A stretch of DNA of 13,418 nt, from the NCBI GenBank assembly GCA_002319915.1, contig DCFQ01000024.1, positions 34,705-48,122 of the forward strand. The letters are read 5' to 3'. The notes under the pieces are model-generated. The model saw only the letters and a list, made by a program, of their open reading frames with translations. It was not told where the DNA came from and made no database searches. The stretch is from Bacteroidales bacterium UBA1800. GTDB taxonomy: Bacteria; Bacteroidota; Bacteroidia; Bacteroidales; VadinHA17. A program made the position numbers and the translations under genes. Numbering within the stretch: the stretch's first letter is position 1; each line of letters starts with the position of its first letter. Shown in pieces: positions 5,979 to 13,405 of this stretch.

Positions 5979-6950
5979 TCAGCTTTTGAAATCCGAAAAG
6001 AGCTTCAGACCCAGGGATCTCTTTACCATGATGCTGTAGATGACCGCTGTCCAGAAGGAAAACATGGCATAGACCAGGGCCGGCTTCACCATTTCAGGTT
6101 CCCTCAGGAGTGTCCCTGCCACCAGAAAGGCGAGTGTGGTGTTATGGACAGACGCTTCAATACCGATCGTGTAGGAATCTCTCGAACCGAGCCGGGTCAC
6201 CATCCCGAAGAAAAATCCCCAGGCAGTGCATATCACGTTAAGGAGCAATGCATACGGCAGGATCTTTAGAGCTTCATTCATAGTGATCCCTGTACCACCT
6301 GTCTGCCTTCCTGCAAAGAATAAAATTATCAATGCTATTGCCAGTGCTGCCGTAAGCAGATATTCCACCGGCCGCTTTGCCTTTAGTGCGAAACCGGGGA
6401 AATAGTGCCTGATCAGCACCCCGATAGTTGCCGGAATGATTGTGATAAAGAATATCTGAAGAATTGTTTCCGGATAAGAGAGATGAATAATTGCGGAGCG
6501 GCCATAATAGAACATAAGGCCCTGGTTCACAACAAACGGTATGGTAAAAAGTGTAATAATGCTGTTGATGGATGTGAAAGTTATCGACAGGGCGACATTC
6601 CCCCTGAAAAAATAGGTTATGACTCCTGATGTAGTGCCTCCGGGACAGGCAGCGATAATAATGAGCCCGACCTTCAGCGGAAGAGGCATATCCGAAAACC
6701 AGGAAATCAGGAATGCGATCAATGGCAGTACAATTATCTGGGAAGATAACCCGATCAGCAATGACCTTGGAAACAGGAACAGGTTCCTGAAGCTGACTGG
6801 TGTCAGCGACATGCCCACCCCGGCCATAATAAGTGCAAGGATGCAACTTAGCAGAATATCGCTTATCGTATATGAGTGCAGTGCCACAATGAGTTTTTCC
6901 TGGTTAAGGTATGATATTTCTATTGTTTTAAACAAATAAAACAAAAACAT
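5979..6950 (-). CDS. bile acid:sodium symporter (BASS) family transporter
   Basis: A polytopic membrane protein of 323 residues from the ATG at 6948-6950. It shows the family landmarks: an early Gly-Val-Gly-Met-Ser-Leu-Thr-Pro-x2-Phe-Arg segment, the central Ala-Cys-Pro-Gly-Gly-Thr-Thr-Ser-Gly-Val motif followed by Arg-Gly-Asn and a Ser-Ile-Asn-Ser-Ile stretch, and a late Gly-Ile-Glu-Ala-Ser-Val-His-Asn-Thr-Thr-Leu-Ala block. These form the sodium sites and crossover region in known structures. About nine or ten hydrophobic segments are visible. The family moves organic anions (bile acids, pyruvate, pantoate and others) with sodium; the substrate is unknown. The open frame extends to an ATG at 7127, but those 59 extra residues are hydrophilic, unlike the family, and overlap the promoter of the divergent TPR gene, so I place the start at 6950, giving the usual family length. 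No Shine-Dalgarno site is visible. Confidence 0.88.
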   Translation of the reverse strand: MFLFYLFKTIEISYLNQEKLIVALHSYTISDILLSCILALIMAGVGMSLTPVSFRNLFLFPRSLLIGLSSQIIVLPLIAFLISWFSDMPLPLKVGLIIIAACPGGTTSGVITYFFRGNVALSITFTSINSIITLFTIPFVVNQGLMFYYGRSAIIHLSYPETILQIFFITIIPATIGVLIRHYFPGFALKAKRPVEYLLTAALAIALIILFFAGRQTGGTGITMNEALKILPYALLLNVICTAWGFFFGMVTRLGSRDSYTIGIEASVHNTTLAFLVAGTLLREPEMVKPALVYAMFSFWTAVIYSIMVKRSLGLKLFSDFKS

Positions 6951-7083
6951 GATCTCAAAATAATGATTTATGATTTTTGTTCTCCTGCCGCGGGCCGGAT
7001 TCTCCCAACAGTTTCCAGTGACCTGTCCCGGGTAGTGAAAGTCCTGGAATTCAGCAGGTCGGCTGGAACTAAATGAAGGAAAA

Positions 7084-7115
7084 CTTGACTTCGCCTGTTG
7101 CAGGGTGTAATTTTG
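7084..7115 (+). promoter_or_regulatory. Bacteroidota-type housekeeping promoter of the TPR gene
   Basis: CTTG (7084-7087), 20 bases, then TAATTTTG (7108-7115), an exact match to the TAnnTTTG -7 box with a three-of-four match to the TTTG -33 element. Transcription would begin near 7121-7123, leaving a leader of about 25 bases before the ATG at 7147. Confidence 0.7.
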
Positions 7116-7146
7116 CATTATCATCAACCACCAAAAGCCACTAAAA

Positions 7147-7905
7147 ATGAAAAATCTGAAATTTTTATTTGCGGTAACAGCTTTTCTGTTCAGCTATTGT
7201 TCGTTTGGACAGGTATCTGGGGCAAAGGATGAACTTGCAAAGGCTCAGGATCTTGCCAGGCAGGGAAACAAAACGGAGGCATCCAGGATATACACCGACA
7301 TGATGGGAAAATATCCTGATAACAGGGATGCAGTTCAGGGATGGATCATGTTAAACGCGACCAGTGAGGAAGACGGCATTAAACAACTCGGGGAGTTGGA
7401 GAAATCATTCCCTCAAAACACGGCCCTGATCTTTTTCAAGGCATTCTGGCAATCAGAGCACAATCAATTGGATGATGCATTGGCTACCACGGAAAAACTG
7501 ATCACCCTGCAGCCTGATTCCTCGGTAAACTGGCTGATGAAAGGACAGGTGCTCGAGTCCATGAACAGGCCTGATGAAGCCATGGCTGCATATGAAAAGT
7601 CAACCGTACTGGGACCGGGAAACGCCGATGCCTGGCAGATAAAAGCAGGCCTTCTGGCTAAGATTAACAAGCTGGACGACGCTATCGCATCATACACAAA
7701 AGCGATAGAGCTGGCACCCCGGGTGGGGGTATGTGTTTATAACCGCGGGTGTGTCTACTGCCGCAAAGGCGACCAGAAAAATGCCCTTGAGGATCTTAGC
7801 AAGGCGATCTCACTGGATCAGCGCCTCAAGTCATACGCCACGAAAGATGAAGATTATAAAAGCCTGTGGGACAACGAAGATTTCAAGAAACTGACATCAG
7901 AGTAG
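7147..7905 (+). CDS. exported tetratricopeptide repeat (TPR) protein
   Basis: A 252-residue protein. Residues 1-21 form a signal peptide (Met-Lys-Asn-Leu-Lys, hydrophobic core, Ser-Phe-Gly before Gln22), typical of Bacteroidota exports. The remainder is helical repeats of about 34 residues: roughly 27-56, 93-122, 127-156, 161-190 and 195-224, with TPR signature spacing such as Ala-x2-Tyr-x-Lys-Ala-Ile-Glu-Leu-Ala-Pro. The C-terminal block Asp-Glu-Asp-Tyr-Lys-Ser-Leu-Trp-Asp (234-242) followed by Asp-Phe-Lys-Lys-Leu is a common end cap of such proteins. TPRs bind other proteins; the partner is unknown, but the leader places it in the periplasm. A good promoter lies 32-63 bases upstream. It is monocistronic, convergent with the glycosidase-like gene, and ends at a shared hairpin. 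Confidence 0.9.
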   Translation: MKNLKFLFAVTAFLFSYCSFGQVSGAKDELAKAQDLARQGNKTEASRIYTDMMGKYPDNRDAVQGWIMLNATSEEDGIKQLGELEKSFPQNTALIFFKAFWQSEHNQLDDALATTEKLITLQPDSSVNWLMKGQVLESMNRPDEAMAAYEKSTVLGPGNADAWQIKAGLLAKINKLDDAIASYTKAIELAPRVGVCVYNRGCVYCRKGDQKNALEDLSKAISLDQRLKSYATKDEDYKSLWDNEDFKKLTSE

Positions 7906-7928
7906 CGTGAGAATGGGGAGGTGAATCC

Positions 7929-7950
7929 GTGAGCAGGAACCCGTGCTCAC
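7929..7950. terminator. bidirectional hairpin between convergent genes
   Basis: GTGAGCA (7929-7935) and TGCTCAC (7944-7950) form a perfect 7-base-pair stem around GGAACCCG. It lies 24 bases after the TPR gene stop and covers the stop codon of the convergent glycosidase-like gene (7947-7949). It has no T-tract on either side, so it may act as a weak terminator or as an RNA-end protector. Confidence 0.5.
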
Positions 7951-8912
7951 TGCCCAAGCTCTGCTATGAGTGATTTGAATGTATTGAACGCCGGTTTAGT
8001 TGAATAATCGTCCCTCATTATCCCGAACCGGCAAAAAATATCCGGATTTTTGGAATCGGAATCCCTCAGGCTGAACAGCTCATACGCCCCGATATTGGAA
8101 TTCTCCCGTTCTTCATAAACAGTCCGGACAACTTTTTCAATCACCATCGACTGCTTCGCTTCCGGCCTTTCATCCGAAGTAGGCCATCCGTTTTCGGTGA
8201 TATGGATCGGCACTCGTGATGATATCCCGGCTTCTTTCAGGTTCACGGCACGGAAATGATTCAGCATCGCTTTAATTCCGCTTTCAATATTTTCAAATGG
8301 CACCGGGTGGAAGACATCGGGGAAGAAATCGAGCCCCACATAATCCAGGGAATTATGAAATGTGCAGGTTGCCCTTGCCCTGATCTCCTTCCAGAAATCG
8401 TCTTCAGGATTGAAATTCGGAACAGCATTGAATCCTGTCAGCACATTAAGGTTCAGCAGCCTTGCTTCTTCCCTGGCAGCAACCACTCCCCTGATCAGGG
8501 CCTCCCTGACATTAGGTACGTCACCGTCGATAACGGGAATCCCATGAAGATTGGGTTCTTCTGCTATCTGGATCTTTGCCAGTGCACCACCGTACAGCCT
8601 TACCTGCTGCCTGACAAACCTTGTGAACAGATCGATATCTCCGAGCATTGAATGGTATCCGATCACCAGGTCCATTTTCCTGCCATTCCGGATATACTGC
8701 CCTGGATTCTCCGGATTGTGGTTTTTGCTGGCGCCATTCCCGTAGTATGCCGTATAGCACCGTATCCAGAACTCGCTCCCGGGAGGCTGCAGAATATCAA
8801 GGGCTCTGTTGATCTCCCCGGGAATGTCGGGTTTCCCGGCAGTAAGTTCAGCAGATGAATCAGTACCGGCAATTCCGCCTGGATAAATGCCGAATGTAAA
8901 CCGTTTTTCCAT
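7947..8912 (-). CDS. TIM-barrel glycoside hydrolase-like protein (clan GH-A appearance), cytosolic
   Basis: A 321-residue protein without signal peptide or membrane segment. The order of elements suits a (beta/alpha)8 glycosidase with two catalytic glutamates on strands 4 and 7: Ile-Gln-Ile-Ala-Glu-Glu119-Pro-Asn (acid/base position, equivalent to the Asn-Glu-Pro motif with Glu in place of Asn) and His-Ile-Thr-Glu240-Asn-Gly-Trp-Pro-Thr (nucleophile position). Between them lies Tyr191-Val-Gly-Leu-Asp-Phe-Phe-Pro-Asp-Val, a typical strand of such barrels. The end (residues 275-316) has Ala-Tyr-Glu-Leu-Phe-Ser-Leu-Arg-Asp and Phe-Gly-Ile-Met-Arg-Asp-Asp, as in many barrels where a product-side Trp/Phe loop precedes the last helix. 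I cannot name the GH family or substrate. No sugar transporter or other carbohydrate gene is nearby, so it is not part of a polysaccharide utilization locus in this window. The start ATG (8910-8912) is the only good one. Confidence 0.65.
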   Translation of the reverse strand: MEKRFTFGIYPGGIAGTDSSAELTAGKPDIPGEINRALDILQPPGSEFWIRCYTAYYGNGASKNHNPENPGQYIRNGRKMDLVIGYHSMLGDIDLFTRFVRQQVRLYGGALAKIQIAEEPNLHGIPVIDGDVPNVREALIRGVVAAREEARLLNLNVLTGFNAVPNFNPEDDFWKEIRARATCTFHNSLDYVGLDFFPDVFHPVPFENIESGIKAMLNHFRAVNLKEAGISSRVPIHITENGWPTSDERPEAKQSMVIEKVVRTVYEERENSNIGAYELFSLRDSDSKNPDIFCRFGIMRDDYSTKPAFNTFKSLIAELGQ

Positions 8913-8993
8913 GACAGGGCAAAGATATAGGTTATCATGAAACGCTGACGCAGGGATAGTGTTCCGGAGAGCCAGTCATTTTTAAAGCTGGCA

Positions 8994-9025
8994 TCTGCGG
9001 AATTTCCAAATAAAAAGTAACTTTA
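8994..9025 (+). promoter_or_regulatory. candidate promoter of the TPM operon
   Basis: TCTG (8994-8997), 20 bases, then TAACTTTA (9018-9025): three of four bases of the -33 element and all but the last base of TAnnTTTG. A start near 9032 would leave a leader of about 37 bases before the ATG at 9069. The match is imperfect but its spacing equals that of the better promoter at 7084-7115. Confidence 0.4.
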
Positions 9026-9068
9026 TGTTAACCTAATGCTGACTTATTGACCTTTATATCACCCACAA

Positions 9069-9719
9069 ATGAAGCAAGTCCTGAATGACTCTGACCGGGC
9101 CGGTCTTGAAACCCGGATCAGGCAGACCGAAACTGAAACGGGAGTTCAGATTGTAATGTCTGTTATTGGTAAAAGTGACAATTACCCGGAACTGCCGTGG
9201 AAGGCATTTGCCTGTGGGGCATCGGCTGCGGGAACGGCCCTTTTCCTCTATGGCATTGCCTTTCCGGCCTGGGAAACCCGGTCGACTTTTCTGGCGGCTG
9301 TAACCGTACTCCTGGGAACAGCAATACTGATGGCTCTCCTGGCGCTCCTGGCCCCGGGCTTTGCGCGATTGTTCCTTTCCCGGGAACGGATGGAAACAGA
9401 AACTCACCAGTATGCCGGGTCGCTTTTCCTTTCACATGAGCTGTTCAAATCTGAGGAACGCAGGGGGGTCCTCATAATGGTCAGCAGATTTGAACGGCAT
9501 GTGGTCATACTTCCTGACAAAGGGGTCAGTGAGAGACTTAAGCCCGGTTCGCTGGAGAATATCATCTCCGGGATGAAGGAGCACCTGCGTAAAAAGGAGA
9601 TAAAAAGTGCCATGGAGGCCGGACTGGCGCTCCTGGTAAATGCTTTATCGCCTTCCGCGAAGCCCGGCGGGGAGCATAATGAATTGCCGGACGAATTCAT
9701 ATTGGAGGAGGGAGTATGA
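9069..9719 (+). CDS. TPM-domain membrane protein (COG3762-like)
   Basis: A 216-residue protein whose TPM domain appears split by a membrane hairpin. Residues 1-42 match the TPM start (Leu-Asn-Asp-Ser-Asp, then Glu-Thr-Gly-Val-Gln-Ile-Val-Met-Ser-Val and Ser-Asp-Asn-Tyr-Pro-Glu-Leu). Two hydrophobic segments follow (44-64 and 73-98). Residues 120-190 give the domain's second half (Glu-Glu-Arg-Arg-Gly-Val-Leu-Ile-Met-Val-Ser-Arg-Phe-Glu-Arg-His-Val-Val-Ile). This arrangement is known for the membrane TPM proteins that accompany YgcG. There is no signal peptide, so both soluble parts would face the same side of the inner membrane. The TPM fold is linked to acid phosphatase activity in plants and to photosystem repair, but its bacterial function is unknown. 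Its stop overlaps the start of the next gene by four bases (ATGA), which indicates translational coupling. A candidate promoter precedes it. Confidence 0.82.
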   Translation: MKQVLNDSDRAGLETRIRQTETETGVQIVMSVIGKSDNYPELPWKAFACGASAAGTALFLYGIAFPAWETRSTFLAAVTVLLGTAILMALLALLAPGFARLFLSRERMETETHQYAGSLFLSHELFKSEERRGVLIMVSRFERHVVILPDKGVSERLKPGSLENIISGMKEHLRKKEIKSAMEAGLALLVNALSPSAKPGGEHNELPDEFILEEGV

Positions 9720-10678
9720 AGAAGACCGGTCTGTTCCTGGTAATGCTTGCTTTTCTTGCAGGCAGAGAGTGCACATTTGGCACCGAAGTCCCCTACCTCA
9801 CCGGGAGGGTCAATGACAATGCCCATGTTCTGTCGGATTCGACCCGTCGTTCCCTGGCCGAAAAGCTTAAGAATCATGAGCTTCTGACCACCAACCAGGT
9901 TGTCGTTCTGACCATGCAATCGCTTGAAGGAGAAAGCATTGAGGATTTTGCTAATAAGGTGTTCAATGAATGGAAGCTGGGGCAGAAGGGGAAGGATAAC
10001 GGCATCCTGGTCGTTGTTGTCCCTGATGAGCGGAAGATGAGGATAGAAGTTGGCTATGGTCTTGAGGGCCTGCTTCCTGACCTGCTGGCTGGCCGGATCA
10101 TTGATAATATCATGGTTCCTGAGTTCAGATCAGGAAATTATGATGCGGGAGTGACCAGGGGCGTTGATGCCATAACTTCGGTGCTCTTTGGAGAAAATGC
10201 AAGCGACATCCCTGGGCTGGATGAGAAGCCGGCAACACAGCAGGCCACCAAACTGGCTGATATCCAAAGCCCCGATATGTCGATCGGGATGCGTATCCTC
10301 CTGGGTGCATTTATCTTCGGAATCATCGGGCTCTTTACCGTGATCGGCATCCTGACTCCAGGTGTCGGATGGTTCCTCTATTTATTCCTTATTCCGTTCT
10401 GGGCCATGTTCCCGATCATGGTCGTGGGAAGCAAAGGAGCCCTGATCTGTCTTGTCACTTACGTGATCTGCTACCCTGCGGTGAAACTGTACCTGAAGAC
10501 CAAGCCATGGTATAAAAAAGCAAAACAGGACCTCAAATCGAAAGGAAGGGCCTCTATCGGGGGATTCACCTTTACGTCGGGAGGGTCAGGCGGGTCGTGG
10601 AGCTCGGGAGGATCAGGAGGAGGATTCTCCGGTGGAGGAGGTTCCTCAGGAGGCGGGGGAGCCTCAGGAAGCTGGTAA
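9716..10678 (+). CDS. YgcG-type TPM-domain protein with glycine-rich tail
   Basis: A 320-residue protein. A signal peptide (residues 1-22) is followed by a full TPM domain at about 25-165: Pro-Tyr-Leu-Thr-Gly-Arg-Val-Asn-Asp (26-34), Asn-Gln-Val-Val-Val-Leu-Thr (60-66), Gly-Lys-Asp-Asn-Gly-Ile-Leu-Val-Val (92-100) and Met-Arg-Ile-Glu-Val-Gly-Tyr-Gly-Leu-Glu-Gly (108-118). Hydrophobic segments at about 193-213, 216-236 and 240-260 anchor it. The C-terminus (286-320) is almost only Gly and Ser, ending Gly-Ala-Ser-Gly-Ser-Trp, the usual tail of YgcG-family proteins. The TPM domain would be periplasmic. Its start overlaps the previous TPM gene by four bases. The LemA gene that often leads such operons is not present here. 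Function is unknown; membrane maintenance or protease-related roles have been suggested for the family. The assignment is secure. Confidence 0.9.
   Translation: MKKTGLFLVMLAFLAGRECTFGTEVPYLTGRVNDNAHVLSDSTRRSLAEKLKNHELLTTNQVVVLTMQSLEGESIEDFANKVFNEWKLGQKGKDNGILVVVVPDERKMRIEVGYGLEGLLPDLLAGRIIDNIMVPEFRSGNYDAGVTRGVDAITSVLFGENASDIPGLDEKPATQQATKLADIQSPDMSIGMRILLGAFIFGIIGLFTVIGILTPGVGWFLYLFLIPFWAMFPIMVVGSKGALICLVTYVICYPAVKLYLKTKPWYKKAKQDLKSKGRASIGGFTFTSGGSGGSWSSGGSGGGFSGGGGSSGGGGASGSW
10576..10672 (+). repeat. GGA/TCAGG-rich low-complexity tail of the YgcG-type gene
   Basis: This stretch repeats short GGAGG, TCAGG and CGGG words and encodes the Gly/Ser tail of the TPM protein. Such repeats change length easily by slippage, so tail length may differ among relatives. 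Confidence 0.6.
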
Positions 10679-10717
10679 TTGACTGGAAGTCTGCTTGTAC
10701 TGCCCAGGTACCCGAGC

Positions 10718-10746
10718 TGCAGGAAGTGATTATCTTCCGGCCTGCA
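10718..10746 (+). terminator. hairpin after the TPM operon
   Basis: TGCAGGAAG (10718-10726) pairs with CTT and CCTGCA (10734-10746) around the loop TGATTAT, with a four-base bulge CCGG. It lies 40 bases past the YgcG stop and ahead of the permease gene, so it may separate the two transcripts. No T-run follows. Confidence 0.35.
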
Positions 10747-10844
10747 ACATTGGTCGGATTTCTCTGTCTTTTAAGCAAGAAAATAATTCAGGAATTAAAA
10801 ATAGATCCTGAGATAAACCAATTCCTGTGTAAAAACGTAACCCC

Positions 10845-13262
10845 ATGATTAAAAATCTTCTCAGACACAGCATAAGTTCCCTTAAAAGGCAACGCGCATA
10901 TATAATAATTAACATCCTTGGTCTTTCGATCGGTATTGCCTGCAGCCTTCTCATTACGCTTTATGTCATAAATGAAGCCGGTTATGACAGGTTCAATTTC
11001 AAGAAAGACTGGATCTTCAGGGTCATATTGAACGGAAAGATCGGAGGGCAGGAGATCACAGGCTCATTTACGCCGGCAGTGATGGGGCCTACCCTGCCCA
11101 GGGAATTCCCTGAAGTTGAAGATTTCCTGAGGATGAATGATGTCGGTCCTACGGTTGTTGAATATGAGCAGCAGATCTTTACCGATAATGATATAATCCA
11201 GGCAGATTCATCTTTCTTTAACTTCTTTACTTTGCCTCTCATCAAGGGAGACGCAAGCAGTCTTTTAAATGGTCCGCATAAGGTAGTGGTGAGTGAAAGC
11301 ACTGCAAAGAAGCTTTTTGGAAATGGAGATCCGATTGACAAACTGATAAAGATAGGGAGCGACAGCGTAAAGTATGTGATCAGTGGGGTAATGAAGGATA
11401 TACCGGAAAACTCTCATTTCGAGGCGAGTATGGTAACTTCGTTCATGACCAATCCAAGATCGGCCGAACAGGTATGGCTGAACAACAGCTTCAGCCTCTA
11501 TGTGCTTCTGAAGCCCAATACAAGCAAGGCCACAGTAGATTCTAAATTCAACGACCTCATAGTGAAGCACGTAGGGCCTGAAGTGCAGAAATATATGGGA
11601 ACATCCATTGAGGAGTTCCTTAAACGGGGCAACAAGTACCGGTTCTATCTTCAGAAGCTTACTGATATTCATCTCGATAATACTGTCCAGGGCGGATTTA
11701 AAGCCCCTGCTGACCCTAAATACCTCGTCATCTTCGGAAGCATTGCAATCCTGATAGTGGCTATTGCAGCCATCAATTTCATGAACCTGGCAACCGCCCA
11801 GGCATCGAGAAGGTCAAAAGAGGTCGGAGTAAAGAAAATAAGCGGGTCGACGAGAGGAATGCTTGTTGCACAGTTCCTTTCCGAATCATTCATACTTGCA
11901 TTCATTGCACTTATCCTTGCCCTGGTGATAATTAAGCTCAGCCTGCCGTATTTCAACGGCCTGCTTTCAGCTAAGCTTTCACTTAAACTTTTTTCGGAAT
12001 GGTATACGATTCCGGCGCTTTTAATATTCACTGCGATAGTCGGGATAATTTCGGGCAGCTACCCAGCATTTTTCCTTTCATCCTTCAATCCTTACGAGGT
12101 GCTGAAGGGAAATGCAAGGAACACTTCCGGCAACGGAAAGCTCAGAAGGATACTTGTTGTCTTCCAGTTTGCAGTGTCAATACTTCTTATTGTCGGTACT
12201 CTCATAATGAACAAGCAGATAAAGTACATGCTCAACAAGGATGTCGGATTTAATAAGGAACAGCTGGTTGTGATCGAAAGGGCACACATAATCGGGAAAA
12301 AAATGAGGTCTTTCAAGGAGAGTGTGAAGCTAATACCGGGAGTCGTAAATGTAGCAAGCGCAACAGCAATTCCCGGACGAACGAACAATAATAACGGTTA
12401 TATGATCGAAGGCAGGAAGGATGAGACATTCCTCATGACGACAAGCTGGGTCGATTATGACTTCCTTGATACCTATGGAATGAAGCTTGCATCAGGCAGA
12501 TCATTCAACGAATCATTCACAACCGACAAGCAGGCGTGCATTATTAATGAAAGCGCTGTGAAGAACTTCAGCATATCGGACCTCGAAAAGACCAGGATAC
12601 TGAAACCGGGAGAGACAAGCCCTGAGACCTATTCGATCATAGGAGTCGTAAAAAACTTCAATTTTGAATCCCTTCGCAACCCGATCCAGCCTTATGTGCT
12701 TATACTTCAGGGTGAGGACAACTACTGGGGATACATTACTGTCAGGATTTCTCCGGCAAATTACTCAAACACTATAAATGCCATTGAAAAAGTATGGAAG
12801 GAGTACTCCTCGAACGCCCCTCTGCAGTATTATTTCCTGGATGCTGATTTTGAGAAGATGTACAGCCAGGAGAAGCAGAATGCCAGGATGGCGATGATCT
12901 TTTCACTGCTCGCGATTTTTATAGCAGCCCTGGGGCTCTTCGGTCTCACTTCCTATACGGTTGAGCAGAAGACCAAGGAGATCGGGGTTAGAAAAGCAAT
13001 GGGATCTTCTGCTGCCGGAATTTACTTTGAGATCTCGAAAGAAATAATCATACTTGTCTCAATATCAGCTTTGATAGCCTGGCCCATCATATATTATTAT
13101 GCAGGCAGGTGGCTTGAGAATTTCTACTACAGGATAAATCTGGGCCTGCTCAGTTTTGTCGCAGGCCTTACAATCGCCATGGGTATAGCGCTGGTCACAA
13201 TTAGCTACCGGGTAGTCAAGGCTGCAAGGATCAATCCCGCGCAATCGCTCAAATATGAGTGA
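10845..13262 (+). CDS. FtsX/MacB-like ABC transporter permease, two-module
   Basis: An 805-residue permease with the two-module layout common in Bacteroidota. The first module has a membrane segment at about 19-41, a periplasmic MacB-like core (45-290), then three segments (293-315, 345-366, 388-411). The second has a segment at 435-455, a second periplasmic core (about 460-680) and three more segments (682-704, 734-753, 769-789). Each FtsX part carries the cytoplasmic coupling motif, Lys-Glu-Val-Gly-Val-Lys-Lys (325-331) and Lys-Glu-Ile-Gly-Val-Arg-Lys-Ala-Met-Gly (712-721). In the family these proteins work as mechanotransmission pumps for lipoproteins, antibiotics, peptides or toxins with a separate ATPase. 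No ATPase gene is within the window, so the partner lies beyond the right edge or elsewhere. The ATG at 10845 starts directly with the usual Met-Ile-Lys-Asn-Leu-Leu leader. The gene looks intact. Confidence 0.93.
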   Translation: MIKNLLRHSISSLKRQRAYIIINILGLSIGIACSLLITLYVINEAGYDRFNFKKDWIFRVILNGKIGGQEITGSFTPAVMGPTLPREFPEVEDFLRMNDVGPTVVEYEQQIFTDNDIIQADSSFFNFFTLPLIKGDASSLLNGPHKVVVSESTAKKLFGNGDPIDKLIKIGSDSVKYVISGVMKDIPENSHFEASMVTSFMTNPRSAEQVWLNNSFSLYVLLKPNTSKATVDSKFNDLIVKHVGPEVQKYMGTSIEEFLKRGNKYRFYLQKLTDIHLDNTVQGGFKAPADPKYLVIFGSIAILIVAIAAINFMNLATAQASRRSKEVGVKKISGSTRGMLVAQFLSESFILAFIALILALVIIKLSLPYFNGLLSAKLSLKLFSEWYTIPALLIFTAIVGIISGSYPAFFLSSFNPYEVLKGNARNTSGNGKLRRILVVFQFAVSILLIVGTLIMNKQIKYMLNKDVGFNKEQLVVIERAHIIGKKMRSFKESVKLIPGVVNVASATAIPGRTNNNNGYMIEGRKDETFLMTTSWVDYDFLDTYGMKLASGRSFNESFTTDKQACIINESAVKNFSISDLEKTRILKPGETSPETYSIIGVVKNFNFESLRNPIQPYVLILQGEDNYWGYITVRISPANYSNTINAIEKVWKEYSSNAPLQYYFLDADFEKMYSQEKQNARMAMIFSLLAIFIAALGLFGLTSYTVEQKTKEIGVRKAMGSSAAGIYFEISKEIIILVSISALIAWPIIYYYAGRWLENFYYRINLGLLSFVAGLTIAMGIALVTISYRVVKAARINPAQSLKYE

Positions 13263-13319
13263 CCTGCTTCGTACTTTTTAAATCAACTGCTCCTTTTGTG
13301 ACCGGTAAAATGGCTTGTA

Positions 13320-13336
13320 GAGCCCTTTCAGGGCTC
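13320..13336 (+). terminator. perfect 7-bp hairpin after the permease gene
   Basis: GAGCCCT and AGGGCTC pair around TTC, 58 bases after the permease stop. It is the first of four stems in the right edge and may end the permease transcript, although no T-run follows it. Confidence 0.5.
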
Positions 13337-13405
13337 AGGGGACTGGGGAGGGCCTCGCCCTCCAGTTTTACTGGAGGTTATTCAACTTTTGCCACTTTCG
13401 TGGCA
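13320..13405. repeat. cluster of compact hairpins, possibly a REP-like or mobile-element end
   Basis: Four perfect inverted repeats lie within 86 bases: GAGCCCT-TTC-AGGGCTC (13320-13336); GGAGGGC-CTC-GCCCTCC (13347-13363); CCTCCAG-TTTTA-CTGGAGG (13359-13377); and TGCCAC-TTTC-GTGGCA (13390-13405). The second and third share CCTCC and so exclude each other. GGTGGCA recurs at 13409-13415. This density is far above that of the other gaps in the window and looks like a dispersed palindromic repeat or the end of an element continuing to the right. No coding sequence was seen after 13262. Confidence 0.55.

Noticed and set aside
6274..6846. Minus-strand open frame of 190 codons within the transporter gene
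   Set aside because: It lies in another frame of the same strand; the overlapping frame encodes the characteristic BASS motifs, while this one gives Tyr/His/Cys-rich nonsense.
8256..8651. Plus-strand open frame of 131 codons opposite the glycosidase-like gene
   Set aside because: Antisense shadow of a conserved-looking protein, with no ribosome site or domain.
8920..8927. Exact minus-strand TATCTTTG -7 box before the glycosidase-like gene
   Set aside because: It would start transcription at the ATG itself, and the -33 position reads GCGT, so only half the promoter is present; a leaderless transcript is possible but unsupported.
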